64,000 bases of DNA from Ogataea parapolymorpha DL-1. Lineage: Eukaryota; Ascomycota; Pichiomycetes; Pichiales; Pichiaceae. The stretch lies in the NCBI RefSeq assembly GCF_000187245.1, contig NC_027861.1, forward strand, positions 434,001-498,000, written 5' to 3'. Numbering within the stretch: the stretch's first letter is position 1; the number at the start of each line of letters is the position of its first letter. Shown in pieces: positions 38,372-46,929 of the stretch. The position numbers were made by a program, and so were the translations under genes. The notes below the pieces were generated by a model. The model saw only the letters and a list, made by a program, of their open reading frames with translations, was not told the DNA's origin and ran no database searches.

Positions 38372-40539
38372 ATCGAAAGAGATCGCCTCCGTTCCTGGAG
38401 CTATCACAGCTTACTGTCCAAGCATTACAGCATAGCCAAAGCCAAGCACAACTAGACTTTGGCAACGTGTTGACCCTCTGGACAACCCTCATAAAATCAA
38501 GCGACGTGATCAAAAATGGCAAACGACTTGAAAACATCAGTTGGCGCGTCGTGAATCGCAACATCTTGCTCAAGAATGATTTTAACAAAAATGATTTCTC
38601 TGCGTTGATACAGATCTCGTCAGGGAAGGTGGAGCACCCTATCACCAAAGCTAGAAAGCACTTGAAGCAAGCACTCTCCTCGGAATCATCTAGGACAAAG
38701 AGCGCGGCCTCAGTCAGGACTGACCAAGGCACGAAAGAAATCACCACTAATGTCCCCGATAGCGGGCAGAACTCTGAAGATGAGCGACATCAGGATGAGT
38801 CCAAAAAGTTAACCCAGAGGAATCTACATCATCAGCAAAGTCTTATACATAAAACGCCTGACAAAGCCAGGCATTCGCGTGGGCATATGTTTTTCATAGA
38901 AAATACACCTTCCCCGGAAGCTGAGGGAGGTTCTTCAAAATCGCCTCCCTCTCCAAAAGTGAGGAGCTTATTCGGTCATCCTGTAAATGACGGCAAACCA
39001 CCAATTGAGTCTCCGCAAAAACCGAAACCGCGGCATATAGAGCGTGATAGAAGCTTGGAGCGCTTAAATCAGCAGCACGCTCTTTATGGCACTAGTAAGT
39101 CCAACACTGCTGTGCATTCACCACAGTCAGAAACCCAAAGATCCCAGGTGTCTCTATTTGACAATAAAGCTGGAAAACAGGCAGTAACGAAGCAACATAT
39201 TATGTTTTCATCGGACGATGAGATATCGGATGGATCAGATTGGTCTTCAATGTCTGGTGATTCTGACATGGATGATGACGATGAAGGAGAAGAGGAACAA
39301 TTGAATTTCAGTAAGACAAATATTCAAAAGCCAGCTGAAAGGCCGCAAATGAAGAGGTCTCTTTTGAGCGGTCTATTTTTGGACAAGATGGGTAATGAAG
39401 TCCCAGAAAAGTCGCGTGAAAACGGCAGGCCAAAGTCTAAAAGCCCAGGTTTAGTGGTCTCACCATCCCTTGGCCCAGTAGATCAGCCAGAAATGTCAAG
39501 GGCCTCTACCTCTGCCTTTAACGTGAACGCTTCAGCTGACGTGGTTACATCTCCAACAGAGAAGACAAGATCTTTGGCACAACGAAAAATCACAAGCTCG
39601 CCGGTGCCTCCAACAGATCACCAACGCCCAACAATGACACGGAACAATTCGAGCAATAACCCTCATCTTGTTTCTAAGTCTGCAATATCACTGGCATCGT
39701 TTTTGGCCAATAACAGGAGACCCCATGCAACCGCAACCGAAATACATAATGGACACTATGATCGTCACCACGAGTCCAACGCGCCGCCTACTGCTGCCAC
39801 CCTTCTCCCCACCGCACTGTCCACTCACATGTTCCTTCCAACAATGAACTTACATCGCCAGTCTAGAGTCAGGGACACGAAACCTTCTACACACTCACCT
39901 CTGGTGCCCAAACCAACAGCTAAAACTCAACTTGATGATAGAACTAGGCAGGCATCAAGGGGTAGATCAGTTGGGCAAGACAACGATAAAGAGTTCGAAG
40001 AGGCTATTAGTGTCTCCTCCAGCGTTAAGTCAATCGAGATTCCAGGATCTCTAACGCGTTCTAGAACTCATTCTCATCGGGACTCTCCGGTCCATCATCC
40101 TAGCAGGCCCGGTTTAGAAAATCGGGGCAGCTCGTATCTTACAAAGGTGTCGCCTGCTGTCACTACAAGAGAAATGTTGACCAAAGAGCTTCCATCTAAC
40201 CTTGTGGAATCTATCAATAATGAAAACAAACTAATTCATGCATCATCCACGAATTTGAGCGAACTTTCTAGTCATGCACGCTTACACAACTATATACACA
40301 CGAACCAGTCCTCTACTGCTACATTGATGAATGGAATTGTCACAGCAGATGAAGACAGCAGTTCTGAGAGTGAACCGTCGAACAACATTATTGCAAACGG
40401 CATAATGGGTAACAAACTAAAGTTGCTGACTACAGATACCCAAAGTGCACCATTCATTGATGACGACCATCTTGCATACAATCAAGATAGAGACGATGAT
40501 TGGGAAGATAATCTGAATTATCACGCCAGAGGTTGGTAG
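38359..40539 (+). CDS. MKS1: Mks1-like regulator with AreA/GATA-like N-terminal domain
   Basis: A 726-residue, largely disordered protein. Near the N-terminus it has LWTTLIKSSDVIKNGKRLEN followed by ISWRVVNRN, the short domain shared by fungal AreA-type GATA factors and Mks1. The middle has an acidic run (SDMDDDDEGEEEQ), RSLLSGLFLDKMGN and many Ser-Pro sites. Near the end TTREMLTKELPSNLVESI and the last residues LNYHARGW match the fungal DUF3295 family. Mks1 in S. cerevisiae controls nitrogen, lysine and retrograde signalling. Orthology is inferred from domain order; a related fungal regulator is possible. Confidence 0.62.
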   Translation: MESLDRKRSPPFLELSQLTVQALQHSQSQAQLDFGNVLTLWTTLIKSSDVIKNGKRLENISWRVVNRNILLKNDFNKNDFSALIQISSGKVEHPITKARKHLKQALSSESSRTKSAASVRTDQGTKEITTNVPDSGQNSEDERHQDESKKLTQRNLHHQQSLIHKTPDKARHSRGHMFFIENTPSPEAEGGSSKSPPSPKVRSLFGHPVNDGKPPIESPQKPKPRHIERDRSLERLNQQHALYGTSKSNTAVHSPQSETQRSQVSLFDNKAGKQAVTKQHIMFSSDDEISDGSDWSSMSGDSDMDDDDEGEEEQLNFSKTNIQKPAERPQMKRSLLSGLFLDKMGNEVPEKSRENGRPKSKSPGLVVSPSLGPVDQPEMSRASTSAFNVNASADVVTSPTEKTRSLAQRKITSSPVPPTDHQRPTMTRNNSSNNPHLVSKSAISLASFLANNRRPHATATEIHNGHYDRHHESNAPPTAATLLPTALSTHMFLPTMNLHRQSRVRDTKPSTHSPLVPKPTAKTQLDDRTRQASRGRSVGQDNDKEFEEAISVSSSVKSIEIPGSLTRSRTHSHRDSPVHHPSRPGLENRGSSYLTKVSPAVTTREMLTKELPSNLVESINNENKLIHASSTNLSELSSHARLHNYIHTNQSSTATLMNGIVTADEDSSSESEPSNNIIANGIMGNKLKLLTTDTQSAPFIDDDHLAYNQDRDDDWEDNLNYHARGW

Positions 40540-40589
40540 ACCAAAATCTTTGCTGATAAAGGCTGTGTATCGTTTTCTGTAAATAATAT

Positions 40590-41309
40590 ATGGCTAGAAA
40601 GAAAAGGACCCCAACATCCGAACCTCATGGTAAAACTACCTTTAGTTTCCCTCCATCAATCCAATCGCTTCAGTCGGAAAAGATGGAGTTTTATAAGGCT
40701 CGCTTCGAGAGTGTTGTTCCAGCGCAGATTTTTACAATATCCAATTTCTGGAGCCCAGAACAATGTCAAGATCTAATTTTCAGCATACAGGAAAGTCTTG
40801 ATCTTGAAACTACACCCGTCATTAAATCCAAACTTTACGCGTCTCGGGTCAATGACCGCGCTTGCATCAGAGATCCCACAAACGCTGGGCTGATATATGA
40901 CTACCTTCAAAAAATTCTGAAATTTAAGATTGAGCAGGGTGCCGTTGAGGAATGGATAGTGCAAGAATTGGAGAATTCCAAGGCCTTCAATCCGGATTTA
41001 AGGTTCTATAGGTACTCCAAAGGCCAGTACTTTGGCAGACACTATGATGAGTCTGTCAAGGTTGGAAATCAAATATCAAAGTGGACAGTTTTAGTCTATC
41101 TAAGCGACAAGGGTTTGAAAGGAGGCGAGACAATATTCTATAATGAGCAAGGAGATAGGAGCGAAAGACAGATAAGCATAAAGCCCCAACAAGGTATGGC
41201 ATTATTCCACAAACATGGAGACGATTGTTTACTCCATGAAGCTGCTACAGTACGAGATGGTAAAAAATGGGTTTTTAGAACGGATGTCATGTACAATATA
41301 TACAAATAA
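40590..41309 (+). CDS. 2-oxoglutarate/Fe(II) dioxygenase, prolyl 4-hydroxylase-like
   Basis: The 239-residue protein has the double-stranded beta-helix core of prolyl 4-hydroxylases. Iron ligands are His151 and Asp153 (GRHYDES) and His216 (LLHEAA), with the 2-oxoglutarate anchor in GKKWVFRTDVMY. LVYLSDKGLKGGETIFY is the usual core strand. There is no signal peptide or membrane segment, so it is probably cytosolic or nuclear. The target is unknown. Only 50 bp separate it from the MKS1-like stop, and the next gene's stop is 12 bp away on the other side. Confidence 0.82.
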   Translation: MARKKRTPTSEPHGKTTFSFPPSIQSLQSEKMEFYKARFESVVPAQIFTISNFWSPEQCQDLIFSIQESLDLETTPVIKSKLYASRVNDRACIRDPTNAGLIYDYLQKILKFKIEQGAVEEWIVQELENSKAFNPDLRFYRYSKGQYFGRHYDESVKVGNQISKWTVLVYLSDKGLKGGETIFYNEQGDRSERQISIKPQQGMALFHKHGDDCLLHEAATVRDGKKWVFRTDVMYNIYK

Positions 41310-41321
41310 AGGGGTGTTGCA

Positions 41322-42176
41322 CTATAATTTCAAATCAGAGAACTTTACAATGCTATTGTTGGTGAACGCATTGACGCCATAATCTTTCCTTTCAGATTTC
41401 GAGAGTTCTTCCAAGTGCTTCAGCAATGGCGATTTGACTTCTTTTCTTGCAACGGATGCCCTTGTAGCCCCGTCCTTCACTACTTGGGCAAAATCAGAGC
41501 CAGCTAGGTATCCACGTTTTTCTGGACTGGTATAGTAAAGAATATCGCGTCTAGCAATTGGCTTCGCTTGCATGGGAACGTAACCCTTCGTACGCATAAA
41601 ACGCTCAGGAGCCATATGAACTTGGTAACCTAGAGATCTCGAAAAATACCTCGAGGTATATTTCCCACCATTGCTTTCTATAGTTTCAATGGCTGTTTGC
41701 GTAGCTTTGGTCGACTCTATGTTTATATTGAGCTTGTACACCGGAGCTCCCGTACCTAGAATAGCAACTCCGTCTTTTAAGGATCCGGTAATCAGTCCTA
41801 TTTCCTTCATCTTTCTCATCGTAAGTGTCTCACCAGGAGCCAACTTCAAACGTCCTGAATCGTAAAATTGTTGTATTTTAATTAATGGGACTTCGTGTAA
41901 GTCAAGCTTTTGGTGTCTAATAAAACCCCTCTTAGGATAAAGTTTATAAACTGGAGTTTGTCCACCTTCAAACCAATGAGGCACGGATCCTCTGGCTTTC
42001 TGACCTTTTTGACCTCGTCCAGATGTTTTTCCATAGCCTGAGCCCGGACCTCTACCAACTCTCTTCTCATTGACTTGAGAGTTTGGCGCTGGCTCCAAGC
42101 GGCCAAGCATTGAGATGCCTCTATTTTGAGGGCCTAAGAGAAAAGACTGACCAAATTTAGAGAAGCCGGTCAACAT
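41322..42176 (-). CDS. MRPL10: Mitochondrial ribosomal protein uL15m (Mrpl10)
   Basis: Large-subunit mitoribosomal protein. The 284 residues contain the L15 signature VGRGPGSGYGKTSGRGQKGQKAR, then HWFEGGQTPVYKLYPKRGF, and the later glycine-rich strand GVAILGTGAPVYKLNINIES. The N-terminal 20 or so residues (MLTGFSKFGQSFLLGPQNRG) form a plausible presequence. Confidence 0.93.
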   Translation of the reverse strand: MLTGFSKFGQSFLLGPQNRGISMLGRLEPAPNSQVNEKRVGRGPGSGYGKTSGRGQKGQKARGSVPHWFEGGQTPVYKLYPKRGFIRHQKLDLHEVPLIKIQQFYDSGRLKLAPGETLTMRKMKEIGLITGSLKDGVAILGTGAPVYKLNINIESTKATQTAIETIESNGGKYTSRYFSRSLGYQVHMAPERFMRTKGYVPMQAKPIARRDILYYTSPEKRGYLAGSDFAQVVKDGATRASVARKEVKSPLLKHLEELSKSERKDYGVNAFTNNSIVKFSDLKL

Positions 42177-42347
42177 TCTTGAAGTCTAACAAATGATTAT
42201 TTTTTTTCGGTCAGTTTTATTGAGTCGTCACAACGCATCCTTACACCGTTGAAAGGACTTAGACCCTTCACTAGCGCGTTGAGGATATTAAGTTACAAAA
42301 GAGCGGCCACTATGGCCGTGATTCACTATTTACAAGCCAGTAATTGA

Positions 42348-42719
42348 TTATTTGGAACGGCGCAGTTTCTGAATTCTGTTTATAAGCTTCTTGTCCTCTT
42401 CGAGTTTTCGTTTTTGGGCTGGAGAGAGTCCGATTCGTTTGGAAAGAGTCTTATCATTAGCCTTTGTAGAGATGCTTTTGGGAGCTGTTCGGCGAGAGGA
42501 CCTACTTCTCTGAGTTAGACTGAGAGCTTGCGCGAGTGCATTCTTCTTAAGCGGTTTTCCCTTGGTGTTCGCTAGTGAGTTCATCAGAGGACTCTCTTTA
42601 CCTCTCTGCTGATTGCTTCGGGAGCCATTGATAGCCCTTAACAACGGATTTTGAGCCAATTTGTTCCCTTTCCGATTTTTTGCATTCTGCTGTTTGGAAA
42701 CCATCCTGGAAACTATCAT
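42348..42719 (-). CDS. Small very basic protein, unknown
   Basis: An open frame from GTG 42767; the first ATG is 42719 (MIVSRMVSKQQN), giving 123 residues, or 118 from the next Met at 42704. About one third of residues are Lys, Arg or Gln, with NPLLRAINGS, NSLANTKGKPLKKNALAQALS and a final helix SPAQKRKLEEDKKLINRIQKLRRSK. This looks like an RNA- or ribosome-associated nuclear protein, but I cannot name it. It is divergent from RHO3 with 240 bp between the starts. Confidence 0.55.
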   Translation of the reverse strand: MIVSRMVSKQQNAKNRKGNKLAQNPLLRAINGSRSNQQRGKESPLMNSLANTKGKPLKKNALAQALSLTQRSRSSRRTAPKSISTKANDKTLSKRIGLSPAQKRKLEEDKKLINRIQKLRRSK

Positions 42720-42959
42720 TCCAAATGTTTGTTTTGAAAACCGTTTGATCACACCCCTACACCGCACTAAATTCTAGAGTCTGTAAAAAAGTGCTACAAT
42801 TCACTTTCTATTTACATTAACAGTACCTCAAAACGGACACAGTCTGATACAATCCGGGGTTCCTCACAATATATTGCATCAGCGCATACACTAAGAGCCA
42901 ATTTTCAAGCTTTACAATACTATTTCGGCACCAAGACGCGCTAGTGTAGAATATTACAA

Positions 42960-43643
42960 ATGCCACTTTGTGGAAGCCCTCCCAAGCCTGGTAAGTAACT
43001 GACACTCAGATTCTAACATTCAGTCCAGCGAAAAATAGTCATTCTTGGAGATGGTGCATGTGGTAAGACCTCACTCCTGAATGTTTTCACCAGAGGTTAC
43101 TTTCCTCAAGTTTACGAGCCAACCGTGTTCGAAAACTACATTCATGACATCTTCATTGATGGACAGCAGCTGCAATTATCGTTATGGGATACTGCAGGCC
43201 AGGAAGAGTTTGACCGTTTGAGATCTTTATCGTATAGTGACACGCATTGTATCATTCTATGTTTTGCTATCGATTCGCATGATTCTCTTGAAAACGTGAA
43301 GAACAAATGGGTGGGTGAGATTCTTGAACACTGCGAAGGTGTCAAGCTCATTCTCGTTGGTTTGAAAGCGGACTTGAGAAGTAACGATCCAGACATTGGT
43401 CAGAATGATATGTTGATTAATAATGCTCCCTCGGGCAAGAAACTTGTTTCTTATGAGGAGGGAGTTGGGGTGGCGAAGGAAATAGGTGCCTTGAGATACT
43501 TGGAGTGCTCTGCCATGAAAAATCGTGGAGTTAATGAGGTGTTCACTGAAGCAGCACGTATCGCTCTTACCGCAAAACCAAAAGGAGCCAACGCTGCCGC
43601 GAACGTCTCCGACAACGAAAGCAGAAGCTGTGTGATAATGTGA
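42960..43643 (+). CDS. RHO3: Rho3 small GTPase, spliced
   Basis: Exons 42960-42990 and 43024-43643 give 216 residues. The spliced N-terminus MPLCGSPPKPVQRKIVILGD aligns with Rho3 (xxLCGSx...KPxxRKIVILGD). G boxes: GDGACGKTS, DTAGQEEFDRLRSLSYSDTHC, the base-contact LVGLKADLR (normally TKxD) and ECSAMKNRGV. It ends in the prenylation box CVIM, preceded by a Cys-free polybasic-poor tail. Rho3 directs exocytosis and actin polarity at the bud. The unspliced frame meets TAA inside the intron. Confidence 0.93.
42991..43023 (+). other. 33-nt intron in RHO3
   Basis: Donor GTAAGT, branch TTCTAAC, acceptor CATTCAG; the branch adenosine is about 26 nt from the donor and 7 nt from the acceptor end. It is phase 1, interrupting a Val codon (G/TC). 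Although its length is a multiple of three, it holds an in-frame TAA. Confidence 0.88.
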
Positions 43644-43736
43644 AGGTCAAGGGCTTCTGTTTTGTTGTTTTCACTTCTAATTTGTGTAGTTGACTAATTT
43701 GTAAAGAGAACTGTATTATCGAAAGGCAACAAAATA

Positions 43737-44600
43737 TTAACTCGAAGAATTTCTCAAGCTCTTCTCACTCCTTGAAGAACTCTTTGAGCTAAGTAAATGC
43801 CTCTTAGGGCTACGGCTGTAGCTGTGGTTTGACCGGAATGTTTTCGAGACATTTGATGGAGAAGAGCTATCGTAACATAGATATGGATCAGGTGTATGAT
43901 CTTTGGTATCATTCGAGGCCAAGGGCTCAACAATGGAAGGTATCTCCCCAGTCTCAATAAATTCATCCAAAAGAACACTACTAATTGCATTCTTTGGCAG
44001 CGGAGGTCGCTGAGGAGGTGAAAAGGATGAAATAGTACTTGGAGAGATTTCAAGTTTTCTCAATTGGAGGGTCCTAACCTCCTGCTTATCTGCCAATGGT
44101 TGATAGTAAATTTTCTCATTGTTGGCTGGCAACGTAGTGCTGGAGTTGGTCAATTTGGTGCGTCGAGGATTGATAATCTCGTCTGCCGCACGATGGGATC
44201 GGCCTCTCAAAATTTCAAGCATTCCGCCTCCATCATCGAGTGGTTCTGTACCTTCTGAGTCAAAAGATTCCTCCGTTGAATTCACATCCTTAGCCTGACT
44301 TTTGGCTCGAAACCTATGATAAGCAGAACCGATCAAAAAAGCGAGCACGAACCCGGCTACGATGGGGAGAAATATGATATAGAACGTCCCCTGATGCACA
44401 GATGTATTCTGTAAAAAAGGATTGTGTACCTCACTGGGCGGGATGCCAACCTTTGGTGCTGAATCCCGATTCAGAGCACGATGATTGTAGCTGCCTGAAT
44501 GATCGTTTGGGGCGTAATTTGTTGACATATACACTTCTGGCGCTGAAGAGGGTTGCCGTCTCTTACTATCATGGACTTTTTTGGAATCTGAATGTGTCAT
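43737..44600 (-). CDS. Single-pass membrane protein, unknown
   Basis: A 287-residue protein with a Ser/Pro-rich N-terminal part (about 72 residues), one strong membrane helix (FYIIFLPIVAGFVLAFLIGSAY, residues 73-94) followed by basic residues (HRFRAKSQAK), then a long Ser-rich cytosolic tail. No signal peptide is seen, so it may be a type III anchored protein. The layout resembles the yeast Csi2/Prm5 group of cell-surface proteins, but similarity is too weak for a name. Confidence 0.65.
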   Translation of the reverse strand: MTHSDSKKVHDSKRRQPSSAPEVYMSTNYAPNDHSGSYNHRALNRDSAPKVGIPPSEVHNPFLQNTSVHQGTFYIIFLPIVAGFVLAFLIGSAYHRFRAKSQAKDVNSTEESFDSEGTEPLDDGGGMLEILRGRSHRAADEIINPRRTKLTNSSTTLPANNEKIYYQPLADKQEVRTLQLRKLEISPSTISSFSPPQRPPLPKNAISSVLLDEFIETGEIPSIVEPLASNDTKDHTPDPYLCYDSSSPSNVSKTFRSNHSYSRSPKRHLLSSKSSSRSEKSLRNSSS

Positions 44601-44862
44601 TCAATCTACCGGCGCTATTGAAAGAAGCAATAAAACACTAAGTTTATCGCTGAATCGGGAGATGCATTTCTAGGCGGCACGCTGGTATGCCTGAATTGGC
44701 TCGCAGACCACGGATGCAAGGCCATAAGAATCAACTAGCTCGTACTATTCGGGTAAATCTGCGATATTAAGCGCAATTTGTGATCGCGGGCTTATGATAT
44801 ACATGTCATCAGTGTTTTTCAAGAAATGTGCCAAATCGTAATTTTTTATTTTTTTGGGAGAC

Positions 44863-45777
44863 ATGTTTTTGAGACCAAGGTGCTTCTTTCGTACGGCGAG
44901 GGTCACTCCAGTTCGGTTTGTCGCTTCCAAAGCTATCGAGAAAGATGTGATTGCCAGGTATAAAGAGAAACTGGATCGAAAGGCTAGGGAACTCGGTGCT
45001 GCGGACGCAGAACAGCTGAAAGAGAAATTGAAGGACGAGATCGAGAAGAAAAAGCTTGAGATGAATAAAATAGACCCACTTAAGGAACTAGAGACGTTTG
45101 AGAAAGCACAGCAAAACACAGTGCGAAAAAAAGCTAAGGAAAGGTCCCCCATAGACCCATCAACTCCAAAAGACCCATATAAAACTTTGAATTCATACCT
45201 GGATCTGCAGAAGATCAAGGGTCTCGAGGCCAACGAAATTGAGTTTCTTTGGAGATTGAGATTCCAAAAAGGTGAAAATACCTTGAGTGCTGTTGTTCCA
45301 ACCAGCACCTTCGAGAGACTGTTTAACAATGCCATCAAAAATCCAACATTTGTCCTTCCGTTGCCCCGCGAAGATGCCCAGGTTGAAGGCGAAGGTAAGG
45401 GGGATCCGGTTGAAATTCACTTCGTACAATGGAACTTTGTTGGACCTAATACCACGCATGTCTTAATCACGTCTCTAGCTGAGTACAAATTACATAAGGA
45501 GTACGCTAGACCTCACACAACGGTGATGTTTCACCAAGAACTGAAAGAGGACAAGGGAATTGTTATGATGAACGGACAAGTCGAGAAAGACGCTTCGGTC
45601 ACTTTGCAAGAAGCTCAATTACTTTTGCTAAATGTGCAAAGATTCTATGGTGGGCTCGCCGAGACAACCTCCGAAAGCAACCAGAAGAGATTGGAATTGC
45701 TGAGAAGATTCAACTCCGGGGATCCCGCATTCAGCATGGAAGAACTGATAGAGCTAGCCCAAAGGATGGAAAATTAA
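44863..45777 (+). CDS. ATP11: Atp11, F1-ATPase assembly chaperone
   Basis: Matrix chaperone that binds free F1 beta subunit. The frame extends upstream with a TTG, but the first ATG is 44863 (MFLRPRCFFRTARVTPVRF, a presequence), giving 304 residues. A charged helical part (residues 30-85) is followed by the ATP11 domain: YLDLQKIKGLEANEIEFLWRLRF, FVLPLPR, EIHFVQWNFVGPNTTHVLITSLAEYKLHKEYARPHTTVMFHQELK (several blocks) and a C-terminal LLLLNVQRFYGG. Confidence 0.93.
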   Translation: MFLRPRCFFRTARVTPVRFVASKAIEKDVIARYKEKLDRKARELGAADAEQLKEKLKDEIEKKKLEMNKIDPLKELETFEKAQQNTVRKKAKERSPIDPSTPKDPYKTLNSYLDLQKIKGLEANEIEFLWRLRFQKGENTLSAVVPTSTFERLFNNAIKNPTFVLPLPREDAQVEGEGKGDPVEIHFVQWNFVGPNTTHVLITSLAEYKLHKEYARPHTTVMFHQELKEDKGIVMMNGQVEKDASVTLQEAQLLLLNVQRFYGGLAETTSESNQKRLELLRRFNSGDPAFSMEELIELAQRMEN

Positions 45778-45845
45778 TTTTTGTACTAAAGTAACCGGAT
45801 TCCATTGCTGTGATATAATAATTTTTTTAATTAACCTTTAAGTAT

Positions 45846-45886
45846 ATGAGCGAAGTCAATCAATGAGTGAACATGACTTCAATTAA
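45846..45886 (+). other. Two chained upstream ORFs before PHA2
   Basis: ATG 45846 codes MSEVNQ and stops at 45864-45866; ATG 45863 overlaps that stop and codes MSEHDFN, stopping at 45884-45886, beyond the PHA2 ATG at 45873. If the transcript begins upstream of 45846, both would reduce PHA2 initiation. Confidence 0.45.
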
Positions 45887-46929
45887 GGTAGCATATTTGG
45901 GTCCCCCAGGGACATACTCACATCAAGTAAGTACATTGAAAGCTTCTCATGTAAGGGCTAACTGAGCAGGCCGCACGCCAACAATTCGAGCCTTATGCTC
46001 TATCAGATGACGCATCAGTAATTTATCTTCCACAGCCATCAATTAATTCATGTTTCAAAGCGATTTCGAAAGATGAATGTGACTACAGTATAATTCCATT
46101 TGAGAATTCATCCAATGGTCAAGTTGTCTTGAGTTATGACCTATTCCGTGATTGGTTCATCAAAGAAGATCAATTGAGGCTCAAACTGAGGGAGTTGGAA
46201 CAAAGTGGCAGTTCTCAAGCGTCTTCTGTCAAAACTCCCGACTTTCAAGTAATTGGCGAGCAATTTGTTGCCATACACCACAATTTCATAACTTTTGCTT
46301 CAGACATATCAAAGATCAAAACTATATATTCACATCCTCAAGTGTGGTCACAGTGTAATAAATTTCTACACAAGCATGAGTTGGATAATAATATCAAAGT
46401 ACAGAAGATTGACACGTCCTCGACTTCGAAAGCAGTTGAGATTGTTGCTTCTCTGCAGACGGATGAAGAAAGACAAACAACAGCTGCCATGGCATCATTG
46501 ACTGCCAGCGAGATTCATGGCGTTCCAGTCAAGGTTTCTCAAATCGAAGATTTCAAAGGCAATACTACAAGGTTCTTGGTGCTAGGCAAAAAACCATTAC
46601 CAGATTTACGCCATTCTTTTGACTCTAATTCAGTATCAGACAAACGTATGACTCTTCTAACCTTTATTATTAAGGATAACGATAATTTTGGAAGCTTGTG
46701 CAACATACTGCAGGTCTTCAAAAAATTCAATCTCAACTTGCAATCGATAACTACGAGGCCCTCAATTGTGAGTCCTTGGAGGTACGTATTCTTCGTGGAA
46801 GTTTGGGAGGGAGAGGGTCTTCCTGAAGCATTATCTGAGGTAGAGGAGCTGGTCCTTGATCTGACGGTGATTGGCTCGTTTGCAAGAAGCAAGAAATTCT
46901 TTCAAATGATCGAAACTGGCTTCCCCTGA
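45873..46929 (+). CDS. PHA2: Prephenate dehydratase, spliced
   Basis: Last-but-one step of phenylalanine synthesis: prephenate to phenylpyruvate. Exons 45873-45926 and 45970-46929 give 337 residues. Exon 1 supplies the conserved start VAYLGPPGTYSHQAA, split by the intron after SHQ. The rest has IIPFENSSNGQV (substrate site), the catalytic-loop TRF in NTTRFLVLGK, and a C-terminal ACT domain (GSLCNILQVFKKFNLNLQSITTRPS) for feedback by phenylalanine. Without exon 1 the catalytic domain would lack its first strand. Confidence 0.93.
45927..45969 (+). other. 43-nt intron in PHA2
   Basis: Donor GTAAGT, branch GGCTAAC, acceptor TGAGCAG; the branch A is 8 nt from the intron end. Phase 0, between Gln18 and Ala19. 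Reading through would end after eight codons at the TGA of the branch region. Confidence 0.88.
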
